From CAZAPG01 sp964486935 (lineage in GTDB: Bacteria > Chloroflexota > Anaerolineae > 4572-78 > J111): DNA of 64,000 nt. This document shows, piece after piece, positions 44,528-53,534 of the stretch. Numbering within the stretch: position 1 is the stretch's first letter; the number at the start of each line of letters is the position of its first letter. The stretch lies in the NCBI GenBank assembly GCA_964486935.1, contig CAZAPG010000038.1:4297-68296 (forward strand). The letters run 5' to 3'. The notes below the pieces were generated by a model. That model had not been told where the DNA came from. It worked only from the letters and a program-made list of their open reading frames with translations, and did no database searches. The translations under genes and the position numbers were made by a program.

Positions 44528-45928
44528 TTATGGCAAACCAACAGGATAGCTCTCCTGTATCTGGCGGGCCAGGGCCAGCACCGCCTCCTCGCCCTGAAAA
44601 GGGCCGACAATCTGCAAGCCCACCGGCAGCCTGTCAGCGGTAAGCCCGCAGGGAACGCAGCCGACCGGCAGGCCGGTCAAACTCAACAGAAAGGTCGGGG
44701 CCACCCAATCGACATATGTTTTCATCTCTTTGCCGCCAATGACCCGCGGATAGGGCTGCTCTACCGGAAAAGGCGGAATGGCCATGCAAGGGGTCAACAG
44801 ATAGTCAAACTTTTGGAAAAAGTCATAGAACATATACCAGATGCGGGTTCTGGCGTGTTCCGCCGCCCCTAAACTCTCCATCGAGAATTGCAGCCCGCTT
44901 CGTAAATTGCCGGCCAGGTTGCTGCCAAAGCGGTCAATTTTATCCAGGTCCTCGTAATGCTCGGCCACCATCCGGTAACCGCGCAGGGCCAAAAAGTGAG
45001 GCCAGCCAAATGACAAATCAAGCTCTATCTCCTCAACGCCAGCCCCGCTTTGCGCCAGCCCAAAAGCGGCCTGGCGGCAGATACGCTCAATCTCCGGGTC
45101 GATGCCGATACCGGCAATATCGGGGCTGTAAGCGATACGCGCACTAGCAGGAACGCCGGCCCGCACCGCGGCCACAAAATCGCGCCCCGCCGTAGCCTGG
45201 GCCAGCGGCGAGCGGGGGCTGGGGCCGCAGATGGCCTGCAACATCAGGGCCACATCTTCGGCGGTGCGGGCCATCGGCCCGGTCACCTGCAAGGTATCCC
45301 ACAGGTAGCCGGCCGGGTAGGTCGGCGCCAACCCCGGCGAAGGCCGCAGCCCAACCACCCCGCAAAACGAGGCCGGAATCCGCAGCGAGCCGCCCAGGTC
45401 GGCGCCCTGGGCCAGGGCAATCATGCCGGTGGCCAGCCCAACCGCGCCGCCCCCGGTAGAGCCGCCGGCCGTCAGGTCCGGGTTCCACGGGTTGCGGGTT
45501 TTGCCAAACACCTCGTTGACGGTATTGGCCCCCGCCCCAAATTCCGAGGTATTGGTTTTGCCCAGAATGATACCCCCGGCTTTTTTGACCCGCTCCACCA
45601 CCAGCGCATCGCTTTGGGGAATATAATCCGCGTAAACGGTGCTCCCAAAGGTAGTGCGCAAGCCCGCCGTGTGGGTAACATCTTTAATGCCGACCGGCAG
45701 GCCGTGCAGCAATCCCGGCGGGTTGCCCTTCATTAGCGCTTGCTCGGCCTGCCGGGCTTCATCCAGGGCGCGCTCGTTTACGGTGCAGATGGCGTTGAGC
45801 CGCGGGTTGTGCTGCTCAATTTGAGACAGACAGGCTTCAACCACCTCAACCGGCGATAATTCTCGACGCCCAATCAGCCGCCGTAACTCGGAAGCGGGGA
45901 GATGGGCAATTTCCTGAAGTTGGGTCAT
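44528..45928 (-). CDS. Amidase-signature hydrolase
   Basis: Ser-cisSer-Lys amidase, 466 residues. The Lys is in GLPVGIKDV, the cis-Ser in TAGGSTGGGAVGLATG (second Ser of the usual GGSSGG is Thr) and the nucleophile Ser in ADLGGSLRIPASFCGVVG. The family cleaves amides such as those of Gln-tRNA or small acids; there is no GatB/GatC here, so a catabolic amidase is meant. It is the last gene of the long minus-strand locus, 24 nt after the CoA-transferase gene. The substrate is unknown. Confidence 0.9.
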   Translation of the reverse strand: MTQLQEIAHLPASELRRLIGRRELSPVEVVEACLSQIEQHNPRLNAICTVNERALDEARQAEQALMKGNPPGLLHGLPVGIKDVTHTAGLRTTFGSTVYADYIPQSDALVVERVKKAGGIILGKTNTSEFGAGANTVNEVFGKTRNPWNPDLTAGGSTGGGAVGLATGMIALAQGADLGGSLRIPASFCGVVGLRPSPGLAPTYPAGYLWDTLQVTGPMARTAEDVALMLQAICGPSPRSPLAQATAGRDFVAAVRAGVPASARIAYSPDIAGIGIDPEIERICRQAAFGLAQSGAGVEEIELDLSFGWPHFLALRGYRMVAEHYEDLDKIDRFGSNLAGNLRSGLQFSMESLGAAEHARTRIWYMFYDFFQKFDYLLTPCMAIPPFPVEQPYPRVIGGKEMKTYVDWVAPTFLLSLTGLPVGCVPCGLTADRLPVGLQIVGPFQGEEAVLALARQIQESYPVGLP

Positions 45929-45952
45929 AGGTTCTCCTTGAGAACGAGTTTA

Positions 45953-47146
45953 TTACAGGATTACTTTGGCGGCCCGCAGTTGGGCCATCTCGTCCGGCGT
46001 CAGGCCGAGTTCCGCCAGAATTTCGGCGGTGTGCTGGCCGAGCGTTGGGGCGGGCCGGCGGATAACGCCGGGCGTTTGGGAGAGTTTGACCGCGATACCG
46101 ATATTCTTGACCCGGCCCGCAGTGGGATGCTCAATTTCAACCTCCATCTCACGGGCCTGAACGTGCGGGTCGGCATAGACCGCCGGCATGTCATACAGCG
46201 GGCCGGCCGGCACGCCGGCGGCGTCGAGCAAGGCCAGCCATTCCGCCGTCGGGCGGCTCACAAACACCCGCTCCAGCTCTGCCTCCAGTTCAACCACATG
46301 GGTGATGCGGGCCGGGTTGTCAACAAAGCGAGAGTCTGCCAGCAGGTCAGGCCGCTCCAGCACCTGGCACAACTTTTCCCAGGTAGACTGATTGGCCGCG
46401 CCAAGGTTTAGATAACCATCAGCCGTGCGAAAGGACTGGTACGGAGCGGCCAACCGATGGGCCGACCCCAGCGGCGGCGGAGTCTGGCCGGTAGCAAAAT
46501 AAATGGCCGACTCCCAGATGGTGTAGGCAATGCCCCCTTCCAGCAGCGAGGTGTCCACCAGTTGGCCCTGCCCGGTGCGCAGCCGGTGAATATAGGCGGA
46601 CAGCACCCCGTAAGCCGCGTAGATGCCGGCGTTCAGGTCAGTTACCGGCGCGCCTATTTTTACCGGCGGCTGGTCAAGGTAGCCGGTAATACTCATCAGG
46701 CCCGACATGCCCTGCGCGACCAAATCAAAGCCGCCCCGCTCGCGGTAGGGGCCGGTCTGGCCAAAACCGGAGATGGAGCAGTAAATCAGTTCCGGGTGAT
46801 CCGCGCTCAACGCGGCGTACCCCAACCCCAGCGATTCCATCGTGCCGGGCCGAAAATTTTCTACCAGGATGTCGGCTTTAGCGGCCAGTTGCTGACAGAT
46901 GGCCCGCCCTTCAGCTTGCTTAAGATTCAACGCCAGGCTGCGTTTGTTGCGATTGATCGCCAGAAAGGCCGCCGACTCGCCATTGATGAAGGGCGGCCCC
47001 ATACGCCGCGAGTCATCTCCGCCGTTGGGCTTTTCAATTTTGATAACATCCGCGCCCATATCGGCCAGCAGCATGCAGCAGAACGGGCCGGCCATCACCT
47101 GGGTGACATCCAGCACCCGCACGCCTTCAAGAGCCAGTGGTGGCAT
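45953..47146 (-). CDS. CaiB/BaiF family CoA-transferase
   Basis: Class III CoA-transferase of 397 residues from ATG 47146 (AAAGGAG upstream). LEGVRVLDVTQVMAGPFCCM opens the protein, the catalytic Asp lies in YAAYGVLSAYIHRL preceded by PVTDLNAGI, and NRNKRSLALNLKQAEG is the usual CoA-binding segment. It moves CoA between an acyl-CoA and a free acid. The start abuts the enoyl-CoA hydratase stop (one base apart), so both act in one acyl-CoA route. Confidence 0.92.
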   Translation of the reverse strand: MPPLALEGVRVLDVTQVMAGPFCCMLLADMGADVIKIEKPNGGDDSRRMGPPFINGESAAFLAINRNKRSLALNLKQAEGRAICQQLAAKADILVENFRPGTMESLGLGYAALSADHPELIYCSISGFGQTGPYRERGGFDLVAQGMSGLMSITGYLDQPPVKIGAPVTDLNAGIYAAYGVLSAYIHRLRTGQGQLVDTSLLEGGIAYTIWESAIYFATGQTPPPLGSAHRLAAPYQSFRTADGYLNLGAANQSTWEKLCQVLERPDLLADSRFVDNPARITHVVELEAELERVFVSRPTAEWLALLDAAGVPAGPLYDMPAVYADPHVQAREMEVEIEHPTAGRVKNIGIAVKLSQTPGVIRRPAPTLGQHTAEILAELGLTPDEMAQLRAAKVIL

Positions 47147-47147
47147 A

Positions 47148-47936
47148 TTAATCTCCTTTGAATTGTGGTTTTCGTTTTTCCAGAAAGGCGCGGCGTCCTT
47201 CCTGAAAATCGGCGGTATCAAAACAGGCAAACGGCAGGGCCTCTTCTTGGGGGGAAAGATTGGACAGGCCGGGGTTGGCCAGCACCGTTTGTAAAATCTG
47301 CTTGTGCCAGCGGGCCGAGAGCGGGGCCAGGCCGCGCAGCCGTTGGGCCAGTTTGTACGTGTGTTGTTCGACCTCCGCGGCCGGAACTACCTCGGACACC
47401 AGGCCGATGCGCAGGGCGTCGGCGCTGCCAATCAACCGGGCGGTGAGCAGCAAGTCCATGGTTGGGCCGGGGCCGACCAGCACCACCAGCCGCCGCATCT
47501 CTCTGTAACCCACCAAAATGCCCAGTTGCGCAATCGGCACGCCAAAGCGGGCGTCGTCCGCGGCAAGGCGCAAATCGGTGGCGGTGGCCAGCTCCAGCCC
47601 GCCGCCCACGCAGAAGCCGCGAATCAGGCTGATGGTCGGCTTGCCAATGGCCGCGATAGCGTCGTTGGCCCCGTCCATGGCGTCGGCATACTCACGCGCC
47701 CGCAGCGAGTCGCTTCTAACCGACTCGAACTCGGCGATGTCCGCGCCGGCAGAAAAGGCGGTCTCGCCGGCCCCCCGAAAAACAACCACCCTTACCTCCG
47801 GGTCGGCATCGAGCGCGGGGGCAAGCCGGCGCAACTGCTGCCACATTTCCAGGTTGATGGCGTTGCGCTGCTGCGGGCGATTGAGAATCACCGTTGCTAC
47901 CTGGTCGTGCTGTTTTAATTCAATAAGGTCGCTCAT
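47148..47936 (-). CDS. Enoyl-CoA hydratase/isomerase family protein
   Basis: Crotonase-fold protein of 262 residues. FSAGADIAEFESVRSD forms the first oxyanion hole, and IRGFCVGGGLELATATDLRLAADDARFGVP the second. At the usual hydratase Glu positions I see one clear acidic candidate, so hydratase versus isomerase cannot be decided. It precedes the CoA-transferase gene and follows the SDR gene at 152 nt. Confidence 0.88.
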   Translation of the reverse strand: MSDLIELKQHDQVATVILNRPQQRNAINLEMWQQLRRLAPALDADPEVRVVVFRGAGETAFSAGADIAEFESVRSDSLRAREYADAMDGANDAIAAIGKPTISLIRGFCVGGGLELATATDLRLAADDARFGVPIAQLGILVGYREMRRLVVLVGPGPTMDLLLTARLIGSADALRIGLVSEVVPAAEVEQHTYKLAQRLRGLAPLSARWHKQILQTVLANPGLSNLSPQEEALPFACFDTADFQEGRRAFLEKRKPQFKGD

Positions 47937-47996
47937 GGCAAAAATATCTCTCCCTACGGGTTGGACATTCGGTTCGTCAGATGGATTTTATAACAT

Positions 47997-48036
47997 TAAC
48001 ACAGAGGGCGCAAAGGAGTCACAAAGCGCGCAGCGT
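47997..48036. repeat. Short degenerate repeat block
   Basis: The gap between the SDR and hydratase genes contains CACAGAGGGCGCAAAGGAG followed by TCACAAAGCGCGCAG, three imperfect copies of a CACAAAG-like word. Blocks of this type (CACAGAG..CACAAAG) are common intergenic repeats in many genomes. No function is visible. Confidence 0.4.
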
Positions 48037-48088
48037 TTTTTCTGCCAGAAACGATAGCCGGCCGGTCATCAGGGTTGCGGCAATTTCA

Positions 48089-48850
48089 TCACCAGATTGT
48101 CCAGCCGCCGTCGCAGACCAGCGTGTGGCCGTGCACAAAATCAGATTCGGCTGAGGCCAAAAACAGGGCGCAGTTGGCCACATCTTCCGGCTCGCCCAGG
48201 CGCGGCAGCAAAGTGTGCCGCTGGTAATCGGCCAGAATCTGCGGGTCTTCGCGGAAGGGTTTGGACATGGCGGTTTTGATGGTTCCCGGCGCAATGGCGT
48301 TGACGTGGATGTTGCGGGGGCCGTACTCCACGGCCAGTTGCCGGGTAAAGTTTTCGACCGCGCCTTTGCTGGCGCAGTAGGTGGCGGCTGTGCCGGTTCC
48401 GCGAAAGCCGTGAATCGAGGACAGGTTGATGATTTTGCCGCGCCCCTGTTTGAGCATGTGGGGGATGACCTGGCGGCAGGTGAAAAAATAGGCGCGGATG
48501 TTCAGGTTCATCACCTGTTCCCACTCATCATCGGAAACTTCGGTGATGGCGTTACGGATGAAGATACCGGCGTTATTAACCAGAATGTCGATTTGCCCAA
48601 ACCGGCGCAGCGTTTCGGCCACCAGCGCCTCCACCTGCTCGCGCCGGGTGACATCTGTTTTGATGAAGGCGGCCTGACCCCCCGCCTGAATGGCTTCGAC
48701 GGTGGGGGGAGTCTCGCTTGCCAGCCGCGATGCCTCCTGCAGGTCGGCCGCCACCACCTTTGCGCCTTCGCGGGCAAACACAATAGCGGCGGCCCGGCCA
48801 ATGCCGGAGGCCGCGCCGGTGATAATGGCGACTTTGTTTTCCAATCTCAT
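48089..48850 (-). CDS. Short-chain dehydrogenase/reductase, copy 1
   Basis: NAD(P)-dependent SDR of 253 residues. TGAASGIGRAAA is the glycine-rich cofactor loop, NNAGI follows the central strand, and the active site is S-x12-Y-x3-K (SSIHG ... YCASKGAVE). Asp37 after the second strand (AADLQEA) suggests NAD preference. It is 9 nt after the second SDR and shares blocks with it. The substrate is likely a sugar or polyol intermediate. Confidence 0.9.
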   Translation of the reverse strand: MRLENKVAIITGAASGIGRAAAIVFAREGAKVVAADLQEASRLASETPPTVEAIQAGGQAAFIKTDVTRREQVEALVAETLRRFGQIDILVNNAGIFIRNAITEVSDDEWEQVMNLNIRAYFFTCRQVIPHMLKQGRGKIINLSSIHGFRGTGTAATYCASKGAVENFTRQLAVEYGPRNIHVNAIAPGTIKTAMSKPFREDPQILADYQRHTLLPRLGEPEDVANCALFLASAESDFVHGHTLVCDGGWTIW

Positions 48851-48859
48851 CGGCTTCTC

Positions 48860-49624
48860 CTAGCGGGCCGTATAGCCTCCATCCACGGGCAGAATTGAGC
48901 CGGTGACAAATGAGGCGTCGTCCGAGGCCAAAAAGAGGATGGCCTGGGCCATTTCTCCGGCTTCGGCCATGCGGCCAAGGGGGTGCTGAACGTTAATAAA
49001 TTCTTTAACAAAGGCCTGGGGGTCGGCCTGAGCCGCCACAAAGCCATCGCCCATGGGGGTGCGGGTGTGGCCGGGACAAATGGCATTGACCCGGATGTGG
49101 TGCGGCGCGCCATCCATGGCCATGGCTCTGGTCAGTTGCACCAGCCCGCCTTTTGAGGCGCAGTAAGCGGCCAGGTTGGGGAAGCCGACCAGCCCGGCGT
49201 TGGAGGCCACATTGATAATCGAGCCGCCGCCCCGCCGCTGCATGGCCGGGATGGCCGCCCTGGCGCACAGCCAGGCCCCGGTCAGGTTAACGCCGATAAC
49301 CCGCTCCCACTCCTCAAGCGAAGTTTCGGTTGTGGATTTGGTCAGCACTACCCCGGCGTTGTTGACCAAAATATCAACCCCGCCAAACGTGTCAACCGCG
49401 CCGTTGACGAGTCGCTCTACCTCGTCCGGGCGACGCACATCAACGTGGTAATGGGCCGTCTGCGCGCCGGACTTTGCCAGAGATTCCGCGGCTTTTTGGG
49501 AGGCCTCATCGGTCACATCGCCAATAACAATGGCCGCGCCTTCGGCGGCAAACAACCGGGCCGTGGCCAGGCCAATCCCGCTGGCGCCGCCGGTGATGAT
49601 TGCAACTTTGTCTTTTAGTTTCAT
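48860..49624 (-). CDS. Short-chain dehydrogenase/reductase, copy 2
   Basis: SDR of 254 residues. TGGASGIGLATA is the cofactor loop, NNAGVV follows, and the active site contains SNAG ... YCASKGGL. Asp after IVIGDVTDE again suggests NAD. The start overlaps the SIS-protein stop by four bases (ATGA), so translation is coupled. Two SDR enzymes in tandem suggest successive oxidations. Confidence 0.9.
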   Translation of the reverse strand: MKLKDKVAIITGGASGIGLATARLFAAEGAAIVIGDVTDEASQKAAESLAKSGAQTAHYHVDVRRPDEVERLVNGAVDTFGGVDILVNNAGVVLTKSTTETSLEEWERVIGVNLTGAWLCARAAIPAMQRRGGGSIINVASNAGLVGFPNLAAYCASKGGLVQLTRAMAMDGAPHHIRVNAICPGHTRTPMGDGFVAAQADPQAFVKEFINVQHPLGRMAEAGEMAQAILFLASDDASFVTGSILPVDGGYTAR

Positions 49625-50748
49625 AAGCCTACCACCTGACTGTGAAAAATTTGTTGAAAGTTGACTTCTTTGATGTGCGGGTTGTCAAACCCCAGCATCT
49701 TTAAATCTTTTGAGGCGGCAAAGTAAAAGGCGAACAGTTCGCCCGGAATGCAGTAGGCCAGCGGCGACAGCGCTTCATCGCTGCTGCCATGAACCGGCGC
49801 GGTTACTCTGGCCAGGGCGGCTGTCTCCCGGTCTTGCGCGTCGCAAATGGCCACCGAGGTGCTGCCCATCTCATTGACGGCCCACAACTGCTCGCGGGCG
49901 CGGTCTACGCTGGCGCCGGGCGGAGCGATAACAAAGGTGTAGGTATCCGGGCCGGTCACAAAATATTGCTCGTGCGCCCACTCCTCCAGCTCCTGGCCGG
50001 CGGCGTGAACGCGGGCGGCTTCAAACATTTTGGCCATCGAAAAGAAAGCGGTGCCGTAATTTGGCCCGCCGCCAATGAAGATTATTTTATCGCCCAGTTG
50101 AGCCTGCTCGCCCAGCTTCTCCAGAATCGGTTTGTTGGCCTCGATAGTTTGCTGGACGCCGTCGGCTTCGGCCACAATTTCATCGAGTTTGGCCTTAACC
50201 TGGGCGGCGGTCAGCCGGCCGCCTACCTCGGCCAGGTGCAAGGCGATGCAATATTGCAGCAGCAGCGAGGCCATGTAGGAGGAGGTGCCGGGCGCAAAGC
50301 GCCGCTCGGCGTAGCCCAGGTCTATGGCCAGGTCCGCTGCCTGGGCAATCTGGCTATCGAGGGCGCTGGTGCCGGCGATGGTCTTCATGCCGAGCGATTT
50401 GGCCCGCATAACCGCCTCTACGGTGCGGGCAACCCGCCCGGAGTTTGAAATCGCCACCACCAGCGAGTCTTGCGGGGCGTAGCGGCAGTAATAGCGCGAA
50501 AATTCCAGGGCCTGCAGGGCTTCGGTGGACACCCCGGCCCACGATTCAAAGGCCAGCCGGGTGGCCATGCCGCAATACCAGGAGTCGCCGCAGCCGGTCA
50601 AATAAACCCGCGAGGGGACTTGCTTGAGGGCCAGTTGCTCCTTGACCTGCTGGTAGACGGCGTGCGGGGCCTGGCGCAAAAACGGTACCTGGGCCTCGAT
50701 GCCGGCCATCATATTCTGCCATTTCAAGTCGATATTGCTAAAATCCAT
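49621..50748 (-). CDS. SIS-domain sugar-phosphate protein (AgaS/FrlB-like)
   Basis: A 375-residue protein with two SIS domains. SRVYLTGCGDSWYCGMATRL opens the first, AISNSGRVARTVEA holds the phosphosugar loop, and the second contains IIFIGGGPNYGTAFFSMAKM and QELEEWAHEQYF. These proteins isomerise, deaminate or deglycate sugar phosphates. The neighbouring PfkB kinase and GntR/UTRA regulator match the composition of fructoselysine and related Amadori-compound operons. The specific substrate is inferred only. AGGAG lies at 50756-50760 in a duplicated 11-bp word. Confidence 0.85.
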   Translation of the reverse strand: MDFSNIDLKWQNMMAGIEAQVPFLRQAPHAVYQQVKEQLALKQVPSRVYLTGCGDSWYCGMATRLAFESWAGVSTEALQALEFSRYYCRYAPQDSLVVAISNSGRVARTVEAVMRAKSLGMKTIAGTSALDSQIAQAADLAIDLGYAERRFAPGTSSYMASLLLQYCIALHLAEVGGRLTAAQVKAKLDEIVAEADGVQQTIEANKPILEKLGEQAQLGDKIIFIGGGPNYGTAFFSMAKMFEAARVHAAGQELEEWAHEQYFVTGPDTYTFVIAPPGASVDRAREQLWAVNEMGSTSVAICDAQDRETAALARVTAPVHGSSDEALSPLAYCIPGELFAFYFAASKDLKMLGFDNPHIKEVNFQQIFHSQVVGL

Positions 50749-50755
50749 TCATTAT

Positions 50756-50955
50756 CTCCTGTTGATGAGAGTATTCGGTAATTCAAAAATGCTTTGATTG
50801 TGGCGTCCGCCGAGCGTTGAAACGCCCGGCTAATATAGCTGGAAGCCCGCTGAAGCAGGCTGGTGTAGCTTAGCTCGTTAGAGCTTTCACCTGATGTAGC
50901 CGTGGGCTTCCAGCCCTCGGCGGGCGCTGGTTAATTACCGAATGCTCCTGTTGAT
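50756..50955. mobile_element. MITE-like insertion with direct and inverted terminal repeats
   Basis: An 11-bp word CTCCTGTTGAT occurs at 50756-50766 and 50945-50955. Just inside lie perfect 11-bp inverted repeats ATTCGGTAATT (50773-50783) and AATTACCGAAT (50933-50943). The interior folds further: GCTGGAAGCCC (50838-50848) with GGGCTTCCAGC (50904-50914), and a small stem between them. If one copy of the word and the interior are removed, the PfkB stop is followed after a few bases by AGGAG and the SIS start, the normal operon spacing. No transposase is encoded. Confidence 0.75.
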
Positions 50956-51866
50956 TAGTTGATGAGCGTTTCCATTTTTTCTGCCACAACGGCCAGCCGC
51001 GCCCGCGCCTGCTCTGGCGAGGGTTGCGGGGTTGCCAGCGCCCCAATTGCCTCTACCACGTATGAGGCCGAAACCGTGCCGTATTGAGCCGCAGAAACAG
51101 GATTGTTTGTCAGCAAATATCCGGCCAAAAAGCCGCCGCAATAGGCGTCGCCCGCGCCGGTGGGGTCGCGCACCTGGGCCGGATAGATTGGAACGCGGAT
51201 TGCTTTGTTGCTGGCAGCGTGGTATACCAGCGACCCCTCGGCTCCCAGCTTGATGACTACCACTTCAGGCCCGTATTGGGCAAAGGCTCTGGCCGCGGCT
51301 TCCGGGTTGTCGCTGCCAAAGAGTTTGACGGCCTCAACCTCGCTGGGCAGAAAGAAATCCACCTCAGCCAGCATAGCTTCAATGGCCGCTTCACGGCCAA
51401 CAATCCAGTTTTCGTGGGGGTCCAGCGAAATCAGGCGGCCCGGCTGTTTGAGTTTGGCTACCAGGGCGGCTTGTTGGGGCGTGGGCATAGGGGCAATGTG
51501 ATATGCTCGCCCGCTCAAATATTCAGGGTGAATTTCGTCTGGCCGGATGGTGGCCTGCTCGTTGGTGCCGGAGTTGAGATGGTTGATAAACTGGCGCGCG
51601 CCGTTGGCTTCGTACAACGTCCAGTCGTGCAGCGTGGGAAAATCTACCTCATGCAATCCCAAAGAAATGCCCCGCGCCTCTATTTCTGTAAGCCGGGCCG
51701 GAGGATAATCACGCCCCAGCCGGGCCACAATCCCCACTTCGTCCAGCCAGATGCACGCGCCCAGGGCTGAAAAAAGGACATTTCCGCCGGGCTGCCCCAT
51801 CCAGGTTTGGCCGCCGGGCCACAGCACAATATCATCAATGGTGAAGTTGCCGATGGTGTAGAGCAT
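50955..51866 (-). CDS. PfkB-family sugar kinase
   Basis: Ribokinase-like kinase of 303 residues. MGQPGGNVLFSALG is the substrate-side glycine motif and DPTGAGDAYCGGFLAGYL the C-terminal PfkB signature with the catalytic Asp. It would phosphorylate a sugar or nucleoside imported by the ECF transporter encoded just upstream (8 nt gap). With the SIS protein it resembles FrlD/FrlB or similar kinase-isomerase pairs. Confidence 0.92.
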   Translation of the reverse strand: MLYTIGNFTIDDIVLWPGGQTWMGQPGGNVLFSALGACIWLDEVGIVARLGRDYPPARLTEIEARGISLGLHEVDFPTLHDWTLYEANGARQFINHLNSGTNEQATIRPDEIHPEYLSGRAYHIAPMPTPQQAALVAKLKQPGRLISLDPHENWIVGREAAIEAMLAEVDFFLPSEVEAVKLFGSDNPEAAARAFAQYGPEVVVIKLGAEGSLVYHAASNKAIRVPIYPAQVRDPTGAGDAYCGGFLAGYLLTNNPVSAAQYGTVSASYVVEAIGALATPQPSPEQARARLAVVAEKMETLIN

Positions 51867-51874
51867 AACCGGGC

Positions 51875-52678
51875 TTATAAATAGCCTTCAATCAGCACGC
51901 CGATGCCCACCAGGCGCATCACCAGGCCAACAATAATAGCCAGGCCGCAGGCAGCAATGATGATTTTGTCGACGCGGCTCATTTCAATCTCGATAATGCT
52001 GGTGCGTTTATCGGTAGCGCCAAAGCCACGGGCGTCCATGGCAATGGCCAGGGCTTGAGCCAGGTCCAGCGCCCGCAGAAACATTGGCCCAATCACCGAG
52101 ACTGATTTTTTGGCGCGGGAAAGCGGGTTGCCCCGTTCCAGGCGCAGGCCGCGCGCTCGCTGCGCCTCCATAATGGTGGCGCGTTCGGCGTTAATCAGGG
52201 GGACAAAACGGATGGTGGTGGTCAGGGCCAGGCCGGCTTTATAGGGCATGCCCATTCTCAACAGGCCCAGCCCCATCTTTTGCGGCGAGGTTGACATCAT
52301 CCAGACGCCGGCGGCAATCACCATCAGGGCCACGCGCAGCCCCATAGCGATACCAAACAGCAGGCCATCGAGGGTGATGATTTTGCCGAATATCGTAAAA
52401 AGGGGCAGGCCCTGGTCAATATAAAAGGGCCAGATAAGGATGCCGAGGATGAGAAACCAGCTTGCGCCCAGCAAAAAGGGCACAAAACGTTTGAACGACA
52501 GCCTGGCCCACAAGCCGACCGCCAGCATTCCGGCCGTTAGCAGGCCAAGCGCCAGCGGATGGTTAAACTCCAGGGCCAGCACAAAGGTGGTCATCAGAAC
52601 CGTCAACTTGGTGCGCGGGTCGATTTTTTGGTGTAAGGTTGAGGGCGTATCGACGTAGATGCTGTATCCAACCGGCAT
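51875..52678 (-). CDS. ecfT: ECF transporter transmembrane subunit EcfT
   Basis: A 267-residue membrane protein with about five helices. Two coupling helices carry Ala-Arg-Gly motifs: EAQRARGLRLERG and AMDARGFGATDK, which contact the two ATPases. It starts two nucleotides after the EcfA gene, with GGGAGG upstream. Together with the two ATPases and the S component it forms a dedicated ECF importer. Confidence 0.93.
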   Translation of the reverse strand: MPVGYSIYVDTPSTLHQKIDPRTKLTVLMTTFVLALEFNHPLALGLLTAGMLAVGLWARLSFKRFVPFLLGASWFLILGILIWPFYIDQGLPLFTIFGKIITLDGLLFGIAMGLRVALMVIAAGVWMMSTSPQKMGLGLLRMGMPYKAGLALTTTIRFVPLINAERATIMEAQRARGLRLERGNPLSRAKKSVSVIGPMFLRALDLAQALAIAMDARGFGATDKRTSIIEIEMSRVDKIIIAACGLAIIVGLVMRLVGIGVLIEGYL

Positions 52679-52679
52679 G

Positions 52680-53534
52680 TTAACCTCCCTGGCGTATCTT
52701 CAGGCGTTTCTTTAATTCGGTGTAAAACTCCTGGACGCTCAGGATGTCCTTTGGAAAGTCAAAGCGTCCGTTCAGGCTTTGGGCCAGGCGGGTAATTTGC
52801 GGCGATTTGAGGAAAGCCTGGGCCAGCAACTCCTGATTGGTGAGCACCTGGCGGGTGGGGCCGTCGGCCAGAATGCGCCCCTGGGCCATCACCACGGTTC
52901 GCGGCGCAAATTCGGCCACAATGTTCATATCGTGGGTGATGATGATGATGGTGCGTCCATCTTCATTCCACTGGCGCAGCAGATTCATAATGCCCACCGA
53001 GCCGCGCAAATCCAGGCCCGTGGTTGGCTCATCTACCACCAGCACCGGCGGTCCCATAGCAATGACCGAAGCCACGGCTATTTTTTGGCGCTGGCCGCGC
53101 CCCAAAAGCAGCGGATAGGCGTCGGCCTCAGCCTGCATTTCGACCAGTTCCAGGGCGTGTTTAACGGCTTTATCGACCTCGTCGCGGGGCAAGCCGAGAT
53201 TGCGCGGCCCAAAGGCAACCTCATCTTTGACCGTGGTGGAAAAAATCTGGTGGTCCGGGTTTTGGTAAACATAGCCCACCACCCGCGCCAAAGTATCGAG
53301 TCCGGCGGCGCGGGTTTCCTGGCCATCCACAAACACGTTGCCGCCGGTCGGCATCAAAATTCCGTTGAAGGTTTTGGCCAGCGTGGTTTTGCCGGCTCCA
53401 TTCTGCCCAATAAAGGCCACAAATTCGCCCCGGTGGATGGTCAGGCTAACATGGTCCAGGGCGGGTTTGGCATTGCTTTCGTATTGGTGAGAGACATCCT
53501 GAACTTGAATAATCGGCTGGGCGGAATTGGTCAT
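52680..53534 (-). CDS. ECF transporter ATPase, subunit with altered signature
   Basis: A 284-residue ATPase. Walker A is GQNGAGKT, Walker B PVLVVDEPTTGLD. The ABC signature is LGRGQRQK where the partner has LSGGQ, a pattern seen in the EcfA' half of heterodimeric ECF transporters. The stop is just before EcfT and its start overlaps the partner gene by four bases. Confidence 0.93.
   Translation of the reverse strand: MTNSAQPIIQVQDVSHQYESNAKPALDHVSLTIHRGEFVAFIGQNGAGKTTLAKTFNGILMPTGGNVFVDGQETRAAGLDTLARVVGYVYQNPDHQIFSTTVKDEVAFGPRNLGLPRDEVDKAVKHALELVEMQAEADAYPLLLGRGQRQKIAVASVIAMGPPVLVVDEPTTGLDLRGSVGIMNLLRQWNEDGRTIIIITHDMNIVAEFAPRTVVMAQGRILADGPTRQVLTNQELLAQAFLKSPQITRLAQSLNGRFDFPKDILSVQEFYTELKKRLKIRQGG

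Noticed and set aside
45050..45736. Long open frame on the plus strand opposite the amidase gene
   Set aside because: It lies entirely antisense to a clear amidase with conserved motifs and has the Arg/Gly/Pro-rich look of a shadow frame in high-GC DNA. The same holds for plus-strand frames opposite the CoA-transferase, enoyl-CoA hydratase, SDR, SIS and PfkB genes.
50795..50935. tRNA-like sequence (GTAGCTTAGCTCGTTAGAGC) inside the MITE-like element
   Set aside because: It resembles a tRNA D-arm, but no acceptor, anticodon or T-arm can be formed around it. The palindrome of the element explains it.
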